Shown here one piece after another: positions 8,222 to 16,644 of a DNA stretch of 64,000 bases. The stretch covers positions 434,001 through 498,000 of the forward strand of contig JAXLTC010000002.1 in NCBI GenBank assembly GCA_046330255.1, read 5' to 3'. The translations under genes and the position numbers were made by a program. The notes under the pieces were generated by a model that ran no database searches, had not been told where the DNA came from, and saw nothing but the letters and a program-made list of their open reading frames with translations. Positions within the stretch are counted from its first letter, which is position 1; each line of letters starts with the position of its first letter. This DNA comes from JBBSBL01 sp046330255. Its GTDB lineage: Bacteria > Actinomycetota > Thermoleophilia > Solirubrobacterales > Solirubrobacteraceae.

Positions 8222-9696
8222 GGGAGCCGCTCCGCCATCCCCGGGCGCTCGAAGGCGCACGCGGCCCCGACGAGGATGAACATGAGCAGCGTCACCTGCA
8301 CGAACGCGAACGCGTCGAACGTGAACATCCCGAACGCGTAGGCGGCGATCGACGCGGCCAGGCCGACCGCGAGCCAGGAGTCGTCCTCACCGACCCGGTG
8401 CGACATGCGCGACATCCGCACGATGATCCGCCTGAAGAACCAGATCAGCGCCGCGACTCCGACCACCCCCAACTCGAGCAGCACCCCGAGCCACTGGTCG
8501 TCGAGGATCGGAGCGTTGAACGTCGGGCTCTTGAGATCGGTCACGCGCGTTCCGAACCCCTGGCCGAAGATCGGCGTGCGCTCCCACTCCTTGAGCGCCG
8601 GGGTCCATTCGCCGATGCGGCCGACGCCGTAGTTGGAGTGCCACTCGGCGCCGGCGTTCTGCTCGGACTTGACGATGCCGCCGTTCGGTGAGAACGCGTC
8701 GGTGATGCTGCCGAGCGTCCCCGGCACGGCGACGTGCGCCGCCAGCACGACCGGGATCAGGTAGGGCAACAGGCGCACCGTCTCGCGTCGCTTGAGGATC
8801 AGGTACACGATCAGCTCGATCACGAGCATCACGATCCCCGTGCGGGAGCGCGTCGCCAGCGCGCCGAGCGCGAGCCCTGCGATCGCCAGCCACCACAGAT
8901 GCCGCCCCGAGCGGCGATAGAGGTAGACCGCGATCGGGATCAGCATCACCAGCGCGGCGCCGAACGCGATCGGATGCTGGCCCGAGGCGTATGCGCGCGC
9001 GCCGCCGCCCCGGTCGGGGACGTAGGGCACCCCGCTGAAGTGGAGGATCGGGATGTACTGCTGGAGGTGGTCGAACGGGTTGTAGCGCGTGCGCGACTCG
9101 ATCACCGCGCTGACGCCGATCGCCGCCGCGCCGATCACCACGGCCATCAGCAGGTTGTCTATGTGGCTGCGGCTCCGCAGCGCGACGCAGACCAGCCAGA
9201 ACGCCGCGAAGTAGGCGACGAAGCCGAGCACGGAGAGCAGCACGTCGCTGCGCAGCCCCCCGCCGGTGATGCGCCCGTAGTTGGTGAACTCCGAGAGCAC
9301 GATCGCCCCGCCGATCGCGGCGATCGGGAGACCCATGCCGCTGCGGGCGCGGACCTCGGGCTGGACCAGGGCCGAGCTGACCAGCGCGAGCACCACGAGC
9401 GCCGTCATGACGCGCAGCGGCTCGAGCCCGATCCCGGCCAGCGTGTAGCGCTTGACCGGGATGAACAGCATCAGGAAGACGACGGCCCCCAGCAGGGTGG
9501 TCCACGCGAACAGGAACCGGTGCGCGGCCGCCAGCACGAGTGCGGCGGTGACCGCGGCGAGCGCGATCGCAGGATGGAACCCGGCGACCGCGGTCGCCAC
9601 CACCAGCAGCATCGCGAGCACGAGACCCGCGTAGACGAGGGTCTCCGCGCCCCCCGCGCGACCGGCCTTCGCCCGCGGTAGGTGGGTCGCCTCCAC
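8218..9696 (-). CDS. O-antigen ligase / Wzy-type polymerase family membrane protein
   Basis: The 492-residue protein has about a dozen membrane segments and a long extracellular loop in the C-terminal half. The WERTPIFGQGFGTRVTD stretch followed by DDQWLGVLLELGVVG resembles the Wzy_C/WaaL conserved region. It should polymerise or ligate undecaprenyl-linked repeat units outside the membrane. It lies 9 bp downstream of the Wzz-like gene and overlaps the flippase gene by four bases, so chain-length control, polymerisation and export are on one transcript. Polymerase versus ligase cannot be decided from sequence alone. Confidence 0.83.
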   Translation of the reverse strand: MEATHLPRAKAGRAGGAETLVYAGLVLAMLLVVATAVAGFHPAIALAAVTAALVLAAAHRFLFAWTTLLGAVVFLMLFIPVKRYTLAGIGLEPLRVMTALVVLALVSSALVQPEVRARSGMGLPIAAIGGAIVLSEFTNYGRITGGGLRSDVLLSVLGFVAYFAAFWLVCVALRSRSHIDNLLMAVVIGAAAIGVSAVIESRTRYNPFDHLQQYIPILHFSGVPYVPDRGGGARAYASGQHPIAFGAALVMLIPIAVYLYRRSGRHLWWLAIAGLALGALATRSRTGIVMLVIELIVYLILKRRETVRLLPYLIPVVLAAHVAVPGTLGSITDAFSPNGGIVKSEQNAGAEWHSNYGVGRIGEWTPALKEWERTPIFGQGFGTRVTDLKSPTFNAPILDDQWLGVLLELGVVGVAALIWFFRRIIVRMSRMSHRVGEDDSWLAVGLAASIAAYAFGMFTFDAFAFVQVTLLMFILVGAACAFERPGMAERLP

Positions 9697-9705
9697 GGCG
9701 CCGGC

Positions 9706-10608
9706 TCAGTCGCCGGGCGGATGGGCGTCCTCGGAGCGCCGCCGGGCGCCCGCCGCCTCGCGGCCCGCGCGCCGGCGTCCCTGCGGAGGCTCGTGCCACT
9801 CGACGGGGCGCGGCAGCGGCACCGGCTCGCCGACGGCGACGGCCGCGGCCTCCTGCTCCTCGTCCGCGTCGTCGTCCTCGGGCGCGCCGTCCGCGGCGAA
9901 CGCCCCCTCGCGGCCGAGGCGCACGTTCTCGAGCAGGTAGGCGCCGGCGACGGCGGCGGCGATCGCGAGCAGGAAGCAGGCGACCGCGAGCAGGTAGCCG
10001 TGGCCCGACTCCATCGTCGCCGTCGGCCCGTCGAGCAACTGGAGCTCGACGCGCTGGGTGGACGGCACGCGGCTGAGCCCCTGCTCGCGGGAGATGTAGG
10101 CGCGCAGGGCGGCGATCGTGCGGTCGTTCAGGCTCTCGGCCCCCTCCTTGCTGTCCCCGGTCGCCGAGACCTTGAAGAGCGGGAGCGGGTCGCCGTTGCC
10201 GTTGCGCGTCGATACGGACTCCCCGGTCACCTCGGTTCCGGCGGGCCGGTCGGGCACCAGGGCGGACACCTGCTTGCTCTCGGCGAAGAACGCGTAGACG
10301 ACGGCCAGCGAGGCGAGCCGCGCGGGATCCGCGAAGTCCGTGCCGCCGGAGCGCTGCTGGGTCACCTGCGGAGTCTCGCCCTGGCCCGCGTCGGTGATGC
10401 CCGGGAGCTGAGTGCGTCCCCACGGGAAGCCGGACTGGGTGACGAGCAGGGTGGCGCTGCTCTGCCACTGCTCCGGCTTGCGCCAGTCGATCCCGCCGGG
10501 GCCGACGCTGAACGTCGCCAGCAGCGCGAAAAGGACGCCCACGGCGACGCCGGCCGCGATCAGCCGCGGGTGGCGCTTGATGACCGTCAGGTGTCGCTCG
10601 AGATCCAT
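9706..10608 (-). CDS. Wzz-like chain-length determinant
   Basis: The 300-residue protein begins with MDLERHLTVIKRHPRLI and a first membrane helix (about residues 15-33), has a periplasmic-side region of about 170 residues, then a second helix (about 204-225) and a long acidic then Arg-rich cytoplasmic tail. This two-helix topology and the N-terminal motif are those of polysaccharide co-polymerases. No tyrosine-kinase domain is attached and no separate kinase is seen nearby. It is the first gene of the minus-strand export operon; an ATG with a weak purine-rich stretch gives the start. Confidence 0.75.
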   Translation of the reverse strand: MDLERHLTVIKRHPRLIAAGVAVGVLFALLATFSVGPGGIDWRKPEQWQSSATLLVTQSGFPWGRTQLPGITDAGQGETPQVTQQRSGGTDFADPARLASLAVVYAFFAESKQVSALVPDRPAGTEVTGESVSTRNGNGDPLPLFKVSATGDSKEGAESLNDRTIAALRAYISREQGLSRVPSTQRVELQLLDGPTATMESGHGYLLAVACFLLAIAAAVAGAYLLENVRLGREGAFAADGAPEDDDADEEQEAAAVAVGEPVPLPRPVEWHEPPQGRRRAGREAAGARRRSEDAHPPGD

Positions 10609-10682
10609 TCTCTTCGCTCGCGAGGCGTCCGTGCCCCGGCCGCCCGCCGTCTATGTTGCCGCATGCCGACCAGCGTCGGGAT

Positions 10683-10695
10683 GGATCGTAGATCC
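10683..10695. promoter_or_regulatory. Small palindrome in divergent promoter region
   Basis: GGATC-GTA-GATCC is a perfect 5-bp inverted repeat in the 162-bp region between the divergent wzz-like and Gfo/Idh/MocA genes. It could be an operator, but the arms are short. Confidence 0.25.
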
Positions 10696-10770
10696 GCGCG
10701 GCCCCGAACGACCCACCCAAAGGGATAGGTAGAGGCTCGACCCCTCGCCGGTGTCGGCGCGCGGGCCCCG

Positions 10771-11862
10771 GTGGATGATTCTCGCGTGACCGCCGAGGCG
10801 ACCACCCCGCTGCGCGTGGCGGCCGTCGGCCTGGGCTACTGGGGCCCCAACCTCGCGCGCGCGTGGAGCGGCCTGGAGACCGCCGAGCTGCGCTGGCTGT
10901 GCGATCTCGACGAGACGAACCTCGAGCGCGTCGGAACGCACCATCCCGAGGCCGCGATCACCACCGACCTCGACGAGGTGCTCGCCGATCCCGAGGTCGA
11001 GGCGATCTCGATCGCGACCGCCGTCCCGACCCACGCGCGGCTCGCCCTGCGCGCGCTGCACGCGGGCAAGCACGTCTTCGTCGAGAAGCCGCTGGCGATG
11101 AGCGGCGCCGAGGCGCGCGAGGTGGTGGCCGTCGCCGAGAGCGCGGGCCTGACGCTGGCGGTCGGGCACCTGCTGGTGCATCACCCCGGCGTCGCGAAGC
11201 TGAAGGAGCTGAGCCTCGCCGGAGAGCTCGGCGAGATCCACTACCTCTACACCAACCGCGTGAACCTGGGCCAGGTCCGCGACGACGAGAACGCGCTCTG
11301 GTCGCTGGGCGCGCACGACGTGTCGGTGCTCCTTCACCTCGTCGAGTCCCCGCCGGTCGCGGCGTCGGCGCACGGGCAGTGCTTCATCCGGCCGGGCGTC
11401 GAGGACGTCGTCTTCGCGCTGCTGCGCTTCGAGAGCGGGGTCGTCGCGCACATGCAGCTCTCGTGGCTCGACCCGCGCAAGACGCGGCGCATCACGGTGG
11501 TCGGCTCGGACAAGATGGCGGTGTTCGACGACATGCAGCCGGACGAGAAGGTGAAGGTGTTCGACAAGGGCGTCGCCTACCCGAACGGCTCCGGTGCCAA
11601 CGACGGCGCATGGCGCCCGCCGGTGTCCTACGGTGAGTACGTGCAACTGCGCTTCGGCGACACCCATGTGCCGCGCATCTCCAGCGAGGAGCCGCTGCGC
11701 ATCCAGTGCCGGCATTTCGCGCGCTGCGTCCGCGGGCTCGAGACGCCGCGCGCCGGCGGTTCCGAGGGCGTGGCGGTCGTCGAGATCCTCGAGGCGCTCC
11801 AGCGCTCCCTGGACCTGGGCGGCGAGGTCGTCCCGGTGGCGCCCGTCCCGCTGCGGGTGTGA
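10771..11862 (+). CDS. Gfo/Idh/MocA-family sugar dehydrogenase
   Basis: The 363-residue protein opens with the Rossmann motif VAAVGLGYWGPNLARAW and has the EKPLA motif near residue 106 that carries the conserved lysine of this family. The C-terminal half (LWSLGAHDVSVLLHL) matches the substrate domain of nucleotide-sugar 3-dehydrogenases such as WlbA/WbpB. In this context it probably oxidises a nucleotide sugar during synthesis of an amino- or acetamido-sugar; the substrate is inferred from the neighbours. The GTG at 10771 was taken as start; a GTG five codons further on is also possible. Confidence 0.85.
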   Translation: MDDSRVTAEATTPLRVAAVGLGYWGPNLARAWSGLETAELRWLCDLDETNLERVGTHHPEAAITTDLDEVLADPEVEAISIATAVPTHARLALRALHAGKHVFVEKPLAMSGAEAREVVAVAESAGLTLAVGHLLVHHPGVAKLKELSLAGELGEIHYLYTNRVNLGQVRDDENALWSLGAHDVSVLLHLVESPPVAASAHGQCFIRPGVEDVVFALLRFESGVVAHMQLSWLDPRKTRRITVVGSDKMAVFDDMQPDEKVKVFDKGVAYPNGSGANDGAWRPPVSYGEYVQLRFGDTHVPRISSEEPLRIQCRHFARCVRGLETPRAGGSEGVAVVEILEALQRSLDLGGEVVPVAPVPLRV

Positions 11863-11867
11863 GCGCG

Positions 11868-13100
11868 ATGGAAGCGCGCGCCTCCGGCGCGGTCGCGGGC
11901 GGCTCCCCGGCGCCGGCGCGACCCTCCGGCGGGACGCCGGACGCCTGGGTCCTGGACACACCCCGGGCGGTGCGCGCCGCGGCGGACCTGTGGCCCGAGC
12001 TCGGCGTGTCGCATCCGCACGCGCAGCCGGACTTCCTGCTCGAGGTCTGCGCGCAGCGCGACGAGGTGGTCTCGCCCTACGTGCTGGTCCTCGCTCGCGG
12101 GGGCGCGCCCGCCGGCCTGGCGGTCGGGCGCCTGGAGGACATCCGGCTGCGGACCCGGCTCGGCTACCGCGAGGTCTACCGGCCTCGCGTTCGCTCGCTC
12201 AGCATCGTCGCCGGCGGCCTCGTCGGCCGCGACGCCGAGCGCGACCAGCCCGCGCTGGTCGCACTGGTGGCGCGTGCGCTGCGCCTCGGCGAGGCCGACG
12301 TCGCGGGCATTCCCGGGATCACGGTCGGCACGCCCGCGTTCGAGGCCGCGCGCCGCACGCCCGGGCGCCTCGCCCGGCCGCTCGCACCCGCGCCGGCTCC
12401 GCGCTGGAGCGTGGCGCTTCCCGACTCGCCCGATGAGTTCCTGGCCGCGCGCTCGTCCAGTTGGCGCCAGCAGTTGCGGCGCAAGCAGCGCCGGCTCTCC
12501 GAGCGCTACGGGGACGCGCTGCAGACGAACGTGCTGCGCGAGCCGGGCGACCTCGACCGCGTGCTCGACGACCTCGAGCGCGTCAGCGCCGGAACCTACA
12601 AGCGCGGGCTCGGCGTAGGCTTCGAGCGCACTCCCGAGCAGCGCGCGCTCGTGCGGCTCGGGCTGGAGCGCGGCTCCTATCGCGCATGGGTGATGTCGAT
12701 CGAGGGCCGGCCACGGGCGTTCGTGGACGGGTACGCGCAGGGCGACACCTTCTGGCTCGGCACGCTCGCCCACGACCCGGACGAGGAGCAGCGCCCGCTG
12801 AGCATCGGAACGCTGCTGCTCGCCCGCGCGTTCGCGGACCTGTGCGGCGAGCCCGCGTTGCACCGCTTCGACTTCGGCTCGGGCGACGCGGACTACAAGC
12901 GCCGGTTCGGCGACGAGAGCCACGCGGAGGCCGATCTGGCGATGTTCGCGCCGCGGCCGCGGCCGGTCGCGGTCAACGTCGTGCGCTCCTCCCTGCTCGC
13001 GGGCGCGCGCGGGGCGCGACGCCTGCTCGGCGGGGACCGCACCCGGCGGTTGAAGCGCGCCTGGCGCGAGCGCCTGGCGCGCAAGGCGCGGGCGGGGTAG
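11868..13100 (+). CDS. GNAT acetyltransferase, FemX/CelD (BioF2-like) type
   Basis: The 410-residue protein has two tandem GNAT-like halves. The second contains SSWRQQLRRKQRRLSERYG and the terminal DFGSGDADYKRRFG block that characterises the CelD/FemX-like family found in polysaccharide clusters, where it may acylate a sugar or the cell-wall peptide. The ATG at 11868 is only 5 bp after the dehydrogenase stop, so the two genes form an operon; the frame is open further upstream but that part is antisense-like. The acyl donor and acceptor are not identified. Confidence 0.75.
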   Translation: MEARASGAVAGGSPAPARPSGGTPDAWVLDTPRAVRAAADLWPELGVSHPHAQPDFLLEVCAQRDEVVSPYVLVLARGGAPAGLAVGRLEDIRLRTRLGYREVYRPRVRSLSIVAGGLVGRDAERDQPALVALVARALRLGEADVAGIPGITVGTPAFEAARRTPGRLARPLAPAPAPRWSVALPDSPDEFLAARSSSWRQQLRRKQRRLSERYGDALQTNVLREPGDLDRVLDDLERVSAGTYKRGLGVGFERTPEQRALVRLGLERGSYRAWVMSIEGRPRAFVDGYAQGDTFWLGTLAHDPDEEQRPLSIGTLLLARAFADLCGEPALHRFDFGSGDADYKRRFGDESHAEADLAMFAPRPRPVAVNVVRSSLLAGARGARRLLGGDRTRRLKRAWRERLARKARAG

Positions 13101-13127
13101 CGGGCGCCCGGCCGACCGCCCGCCGGC

Positions 13128-13850
13128 TCAGCCCGCCGCGTGCGAGAAGGTCTCCACCGTCCACCTCCGCCGCTCGGCGGCGTCCAGGGCGAGCCTCGTC
13201 GTCTCCAGCACGTGCTCGGCGCGGGCGCCGGCGTCCGCCCCCGTGCGGTCGAAGTCGTGCAGCAGGACCACTCCCCCGCCGGCTTCCTCGAGGCGAGCGG
13301 CGACGTCGGCCGGCGCCGGCGGTGAGCCGAACGTGTCGCCGGAGTCCAGCGTCCACCATGCGAGACGGGCCCCGCGGCGCCGTGCGGCGGCCCGCACCGC
13401 GAGCGTCGGACGGCCGTGCGGAGGGCGGTAGGGAGCGTCGGCGCGCAGCCAGGGCGCCAGCGTGGCGTATCCGCGCTCGAGGTCGGCCGCCGCGCGCCAG
13501 GGCGCGACGCGCCACGCGTCGAGGTGATCGTGCGAGTGGCAGCCCAGCTCGTGGCCCTCGGCGACGACGCGGTCCAGCAGCTCCGGCCCGGCCGCCGCGC
13601 GCGCGCCGAGCGCGAAGAACGTCGCAACCGCGCCGCGCTGCGCCAGCAGGTCCAGCACCCGCCCGGTGAGACGGTCCCCGGGCCCGTCGTCGTAGGTGAG
13701 CGCGAGCGCCCCGCGCGCCGCGCAATGCTCGCGCAGCGCCGCGATCGCGTGCGCGCGGGCAAGTGCCGGGCCGCCGTAGAGCGCGCCCGCCGCGCCCGCC
13801 GCGGCGGCGATCAGCCCGCCGGCGACGGGAAGCCGTCGTGAACGATCCAT
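13128..13850 (-). CDS. Polysaccharide deacetylase (NodB domain)
   Basis: The 240-residue protein has an N-terminal hydrophobic signal or anchor (about residues 8-28) followed by a NodB domain. LTYDDGPG gives the catalytic Asp and first metal Asp, HSHDH gives the two metal-binding His residues, and YRPPHG is motif 3. It should remove N-acetyl groups from an extracellular amino-sugar polymer, fitting the EPS locus. The ATG at 13850 lies 40 bp inside the upstream methyltransferase gene, which points to translational coupling. Confidence 0.85.
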   Translation of the reverse strand: MDRSRRLPVAGGLIAAAAGAAGALYGGPALARAHAIAALREHCAARGALALTYDDGPGDRLTGRVLDLLAQRGAVATFFALGARAAAGPELLDRVVAEGHELGCHSHDHLDAWRVAPWRAAADLERGYATLAPWLRADAPYRPPHGRPTLAVRAAARRRGARLAWWTLDSGDTFGSPPAPADVAARLEEAGGGVVLLHDFDRTGADAGARAEHVLETTRLALDAAERRRWTVETFSHAAG

Positions 13851-14491
13851 GACTTGACGGCGCCCAGGAAGCGCTCCGGCGCGATCGTCGCGCCCGGGAA
13901 GAGCCGCTCCAGCTCGGACCGGCGCATCAGCCGGACCTCGCGCACGAGCTCGCGCGCCTGCGCGGGATCCGGCGTGCGGCCGCGCCATCCGCAGTCGCGA
14001 CGCCGCAGGATCTCCACCCGCGCGCTCTCGGGCAGCCACTGCCAGCCGACGAAGTGGAAGTGCGGCTCGACGGGGAACCAGTAGTTCGGGGTCTGGAGCC
14101 AGAGCGCGCGCCCGACGCGGCGCACCTCGCGGGCCATCGCCGCTTGTGCCTCCACGGTGAACAGGTGCTCGATCACCGAGTTGCTGAACGCGATGTCGAA
14201 GTCCCCGTCGCCGATCTGCGCGAGGTCGGTCGCGTCGCCCGCGACCGGCTCGATGTTCGGGTGGCTCGACTCGCCCGGCACGAGGTTCAGCATCGTGATC
14301 CGGACGTCGTCGCGGCCCGCCCACCCGACGCGCTCCCACATGTCGTCGGTACCCCCGACGTCGAGGATCCGCAGCGGGCGCGGCAGCGGCGCGGCGAGGC
14401 GCTCGAACAGCTCGAAACGCCGCGCGCGCATGCGGTTGGAGAACGAGTCCGGGTCGCGCCAGTCGGCCAGGCGCGTGACGACGTTGCTCAT
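13811..14491 (-). CDS. SAM-dependent methyltransferase (class I)
   Basis: The 226-residue protein contains LRILDVGGTDDMWERVGW (SAM motif I), an acidic residue at the end of strand 2 (LNLVPGESSHPNIE), GDATDL and the FDIAFSNSVIEHL post-motif. It is of the family found in glycan clusters, where it may methylate a sugar. The ATG at 14491 follows the upstream GT2 gene by 16 bp. The substrate is unknown. Confidence 0.78.
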   Translation of the reverse strand: MSNVVTRLADWRDPDSFSNRMRARRFELFERLAAPLPRPLRILDVGGTDDMWERVGWAGRDDVRITMLNLVPGESSHPNIEPVAGDATDLAQIGDGDFDIAFSNSVIEHLFTVEAQAAMAREVRRVGRALWLQTPNYWFPVEPHFHFVGWQWLPESARVEILRRRDCGWRGRTPDPAQARELVREVRLMRRSELERLFPGATIAPERFLGAVKSWIVHDGFPSPAG

Positions 14492-14507
14492 GGGCGCAGC
14501 CGCCGGC

Positions 14508-15431
14508 TCACGGCGGGGCGCCGCGGCGCAGCGCGGAGCGCAGGCGCTGGCGCTCGCGCACGCGGCGGCGGATCTCCGGGTCGGGGCAGCGGCTCTCTCC
14601 CCGCAGCGCGGACGCGGCATACCCCCAGGCGATGCCGAGCGCCGAGGGCCCGGTGCGGAGCTGGTAGGCGGTGCGCAGCAGCACGTAGCCGGGCCGGTAG
14701 CCCATGTACCACGAGCCGCGGCCCTGGGCCGCGCGCGCCTGGAAGCGCCCGCGCTCGCGGCCGCCCTCCGCGCGGTGGTGGCGGAAGGGGATCTCGGTGA
14801 ACGTGCGCGAGCGGTAGCCGCGCACCGAGACCGCGATCTCGTCGACTCCGTCCCAGCCCATGCGCGGCTCGAGCGCCATCAACTCCGGCAGGCACTCGCG
14901 CCGGTAGGCGCGGGTCGCCCCGCGCGGGTGGTCGGCCATCACGCGGCGGCGCACCCAGCGGCCGTCCTGGAGCTCCCAGCACGCGCCGCTGGCGATCCCG
15001 AGGTCGGGCTCCGCGGCGAAGCGCTCGAGCAGGAGCGCGAAGTAGTCGGGCTCGAACGACACGTCGGCGTCCACCTTGACCACGACCTCCGGCTCGCCGC
15101 GCAGCGCACGCACGCCGGTGCGAAAGGCCTCGAGGTCGCGTCCCTCGCGGCGGCCGTCGGCGAGCGCTCCGCCGCCGGCCGCCTCGAAGTCCACGACCCG
15201 GATCCAGTCATGCTCGGCGGCGAGCGCCTCGATCGCCTCCCGGCCGCCGTCGTCGGAGCCGTCGTCGACGACGACCCACTCGCGCGGGCGTCGCTGCTGG
15301 GCGACCAGCGCGGCGGCCAGCCGCGGCAGGTTGTCGCGCTCGTTGCGCGCCGGGGTGACGGCCGCGTAGTCGAGCCCGGCGGCCGTGGCGCCCGCCGGCT
15401 CGCGTGGCGCCGCTTGGGTCGAGGGCCTCAC
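14508..15431 (-). CDS. Family 2 glycosyltransferase
   Basis: The 307-residue protein has the GT-A fold: YAAVTPARNERDNLPRL, VVVDDGSDDG (UDP-binding Asp), and KVDADVSFEPDYF carrying the DxD motif near residue 120. It likely adds a sugar to a lipid-linked intermediate in the cytoplasm. It starts a three-gene minus-strand unit with the methyltransferase and deacetylase. A TAGCCT hexamer at 15444-15439 is 7 nt before the GTG, the leaderless spacing seen repeatedly in this window. Confidence 0.85.
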   Translation of the reverse strand: MRPSTQAAPREPAGATAAGLDYAAVTPARNERDNLPRLAAALVAQQRRPREWVVVDDGSDDGGREAIEALAAEHDWIRVVDFEAAGGGALADGRREGRDLEAFRTGVRALRGEPEVVVKVDADVSFEPDYFALLLERFAAEPDLGIASGACWELQDGRWVRRRVMADHPRGATRAYRRECLPELMALEPRMGWDGVDEIAVSVRGYRSRTFTEIPFRHHRAEGGRERGRFQARAAQGRGSWYMGYRPGYVLLRTAYQLRTGPSALGIAWGYAASALRGESRCPDPEIRRRVRERQRLRSALRRGAPP

Positions 15432-15538
15432 GCCAGGCAGGCTACCGGCGCCCCCGCGCGCCGCCCGCTCGCGGCTGGACGTTGGTCCAGGCCCGGCCTG
15501 GACGGAGGAGAGCGAGCGGCACCGCTACCCTGCGGGGC

Positions 15539-16297
15539 GTGCTCGACCGCGTGCTGCCGCTGATCGAGCCCGACGAGCGCCCAGCCGCCCTCGACACCTC
15601 ACGCGGCTACCTGGACCTGCTGGGCGGCCTGGGACCGGCGTCGACGGGCGCCGCCCAGGATCTGATGCTGAGCGGCGCCGTCCCGCGGATCTACGAGCGC
15701 TGGTGGCGACCGGCGCTCGGCCGGCTGGCGAAGGGGGCCCTCGGTCCCGGGATGGCCGACGAGTACCGGATCGCGCGGCTGCTCCTCTCGCTCGCCCCGG
15801 GGGACGGTGTCCTCGACGTGGCGTGCGGCCCCGGCAACTTCACGCGCCGCTTCGGCGACGCGGTCGGGGAGACGGGACTCGCGGTCGGCATCGACGCCTC
15901 GCCGACGATGCTCGAGCGGGCGGTCCGCGACACCCGGCCCGGCGAGCGCCCGGCGGTCGCCTACGTGCGCGGCGACGCCGTGCGGCTCCCGTTCCGCTCG
16001 GCGAGCTTCGACGCGGTCTGCTGCTTCGCGGCGCTGCACCTGTTCGCGCACCCGTTCGTGGCGATCGACCACATGGTGCGGGTCCTCACGCCCGGCGGGC
16101 GACTGGCGATCCTCACCTCCTGCCGCACGCGCTCGGCGCCCGCGCGGACGATCGACGGGCTGCTCGGCTCACGCAGCGGCATGCGGATGTTCGAGCCCGA
16201 CGAGATCGTCGAGGCGCTGCACTCGCGCGGCATGGTGGACGTCCGCCGGCGGATCGCCGGGCTCACGCAGTTCGTCGGAGCGCGGCGCCCGCGGTAG
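15539..16297 (+). CDS. Class I SAM-dependent methyltransferase
   Basis: The 252-residue protein has a methyltransferase domain beginning near residue 85: DGVLDVACGPGNFTRRFG (motif I), VGIDASPTMLERA, GDAVRLPFRSASFDAVCC (motif II region) and VLTPGGRLAI (motif III). It resembles the UbiE/Methyltransf_11 type, small-molecule methylases of wide range. The GTG at 15539 was selected because a TACCCT −10-like hexamer (15526-15531) sits 7 nt before it and the domain starts well downstream. It is divergent from the GT2 gene with 107 bp between starts. The substrate is not evident. Confidence 0.75.
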   Translation: MLDRVLPLIEPDERPAALDTSRGYLDLLGGLGPASTGAAQDLMLSGAVPRIYERWWRPALGRLAKGALGPGMADEYRIARLLLSLAPGDGVLDVACGPGNFTRRFGDAVGETGLAVGIDASPTMLERAVRDTRPGERPAVAYVRGDAVRLPFRSASFDAVCCFAALHLFAHPFVAIDHMVRVLTPGGRLAILTSCRTRSAPARTIDGLLGSRSGMRMFEPDEIVEALHSRGMVDVRRRIAGLTQFVGARRPR

Positions 16298-16340
16298 CGA
16301 GCGCCCGCCCGCCGGGCGCCCCGCTGGCGGCCCCGCGATT

Positions 16341-16396
16341 CCACCCTCCTGCCCTGGGGGTCGTATCTACCCCCTTATCCAGGAGCATGGACCCGG
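16341..16396 (+). repeat. Hairpin repeat family A, copy 1
   Basis: This element matches 21840-21894 at about four of five positions. The core is an outer stem CTCCTG...CAGGAG (16346-16385) enclosing an inner GGGGG...CCCCC stem with the conserved loop TCGTAT. The tail ATGGAxCCGG is also conserved. Both copies sit just downstream of a plus-strand gene. Confidence 0.7.
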
Positions 16397-16449
16397 TGCC
16401 GCCCTCCCGCGGCCGTGTCGCGCAGCGCCCCCCGCCTACCGCGAAATCC

Positions 16450-16481
16450 TCCTTCGTTGCCGCAGTTCACGACGCGACGGG
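16450..16481 (+). repeat. Dispersed repeat family B, copy 1
   Basis: The core is TTCGTTGCCGCAGTTCACGA. It matches the inverted copy at 33021-33052 at 28 of 32 positions, and three more diverged copies occur in this window. All are intergenic. Confidence 0.75.
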
Positions 16482-16567
16482 CCGCCAATAACGCCCGAGC
16501 GCAACCCGGACGCCCGAGCAGAACCCGCGCGGGCGGGCAGAACCCTGGCCGCACGCGCCCCCGGCAA

Positions 16568-16615
16568 GCCCGCAGGCCCGCAGGCCCACAGGCCCGCAGG
16601 CCCGCAGGCCCGCTA
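16568..16615 (+). repeat. Tandem 8-bp repeat, six units
   Basis: Six head-to-tail units of GCCCGCAG, with one substitution in unit 3 and a changed last unit GCCCGCTA. The last unit creates the TAGGCT hexamer (16613-16618) that looks like the −10 box of the next gene. Confidence 0.85.
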
Positions 16616-16618
16616 GGC
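16613..16618 (+). promoter_or_regulatory. Likely −10 box (TAGGCT) for the PfpI-type gene
   Basis: TAGGCT ends 26 nt before the ATG, leaving a short leader with a GAGGAG ribosome-binding site. It is built from the last unit of the 8-bp tandem repeat, so repeat number would change what lies upstream of it. Confidence 0.5.
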
Positions 16619-16644
16619 TCGCCGCCCACCCCCGAGGAGCCCGC

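Larger units (their letters stand above)
16298..16644. other. 347-bp intergenic stretch rich in repeats
   Basis: Between the methyltransferase and the PfpI-type gene there is no convincing CDS. The region holds one copy of a hairpin repeat (16341-16396), one copy of the dispersed repeat (16450-16481), an 8-bp tandem repeat (16568-16615) and the likely −10 element and RBS of the next gene. Confidence 0.7.

Noticed and set aside
6692..8341. Plus-strand ORF opposite the flippase gene
   Set aside because: His/Arg/Asp-rich low-complexity composition typical of antisense frames; the minus strand encodes a clear polytopic membrane protein.
16387..16491. 34-codon ORF starting in hairpin repeat copy 1 (MDPVPPSRGRVAQR...)
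   Set aside because: It is made of two repeat elements, its start has no proper RBS spacing, and the matching region of copy 2 diverges after six codons.
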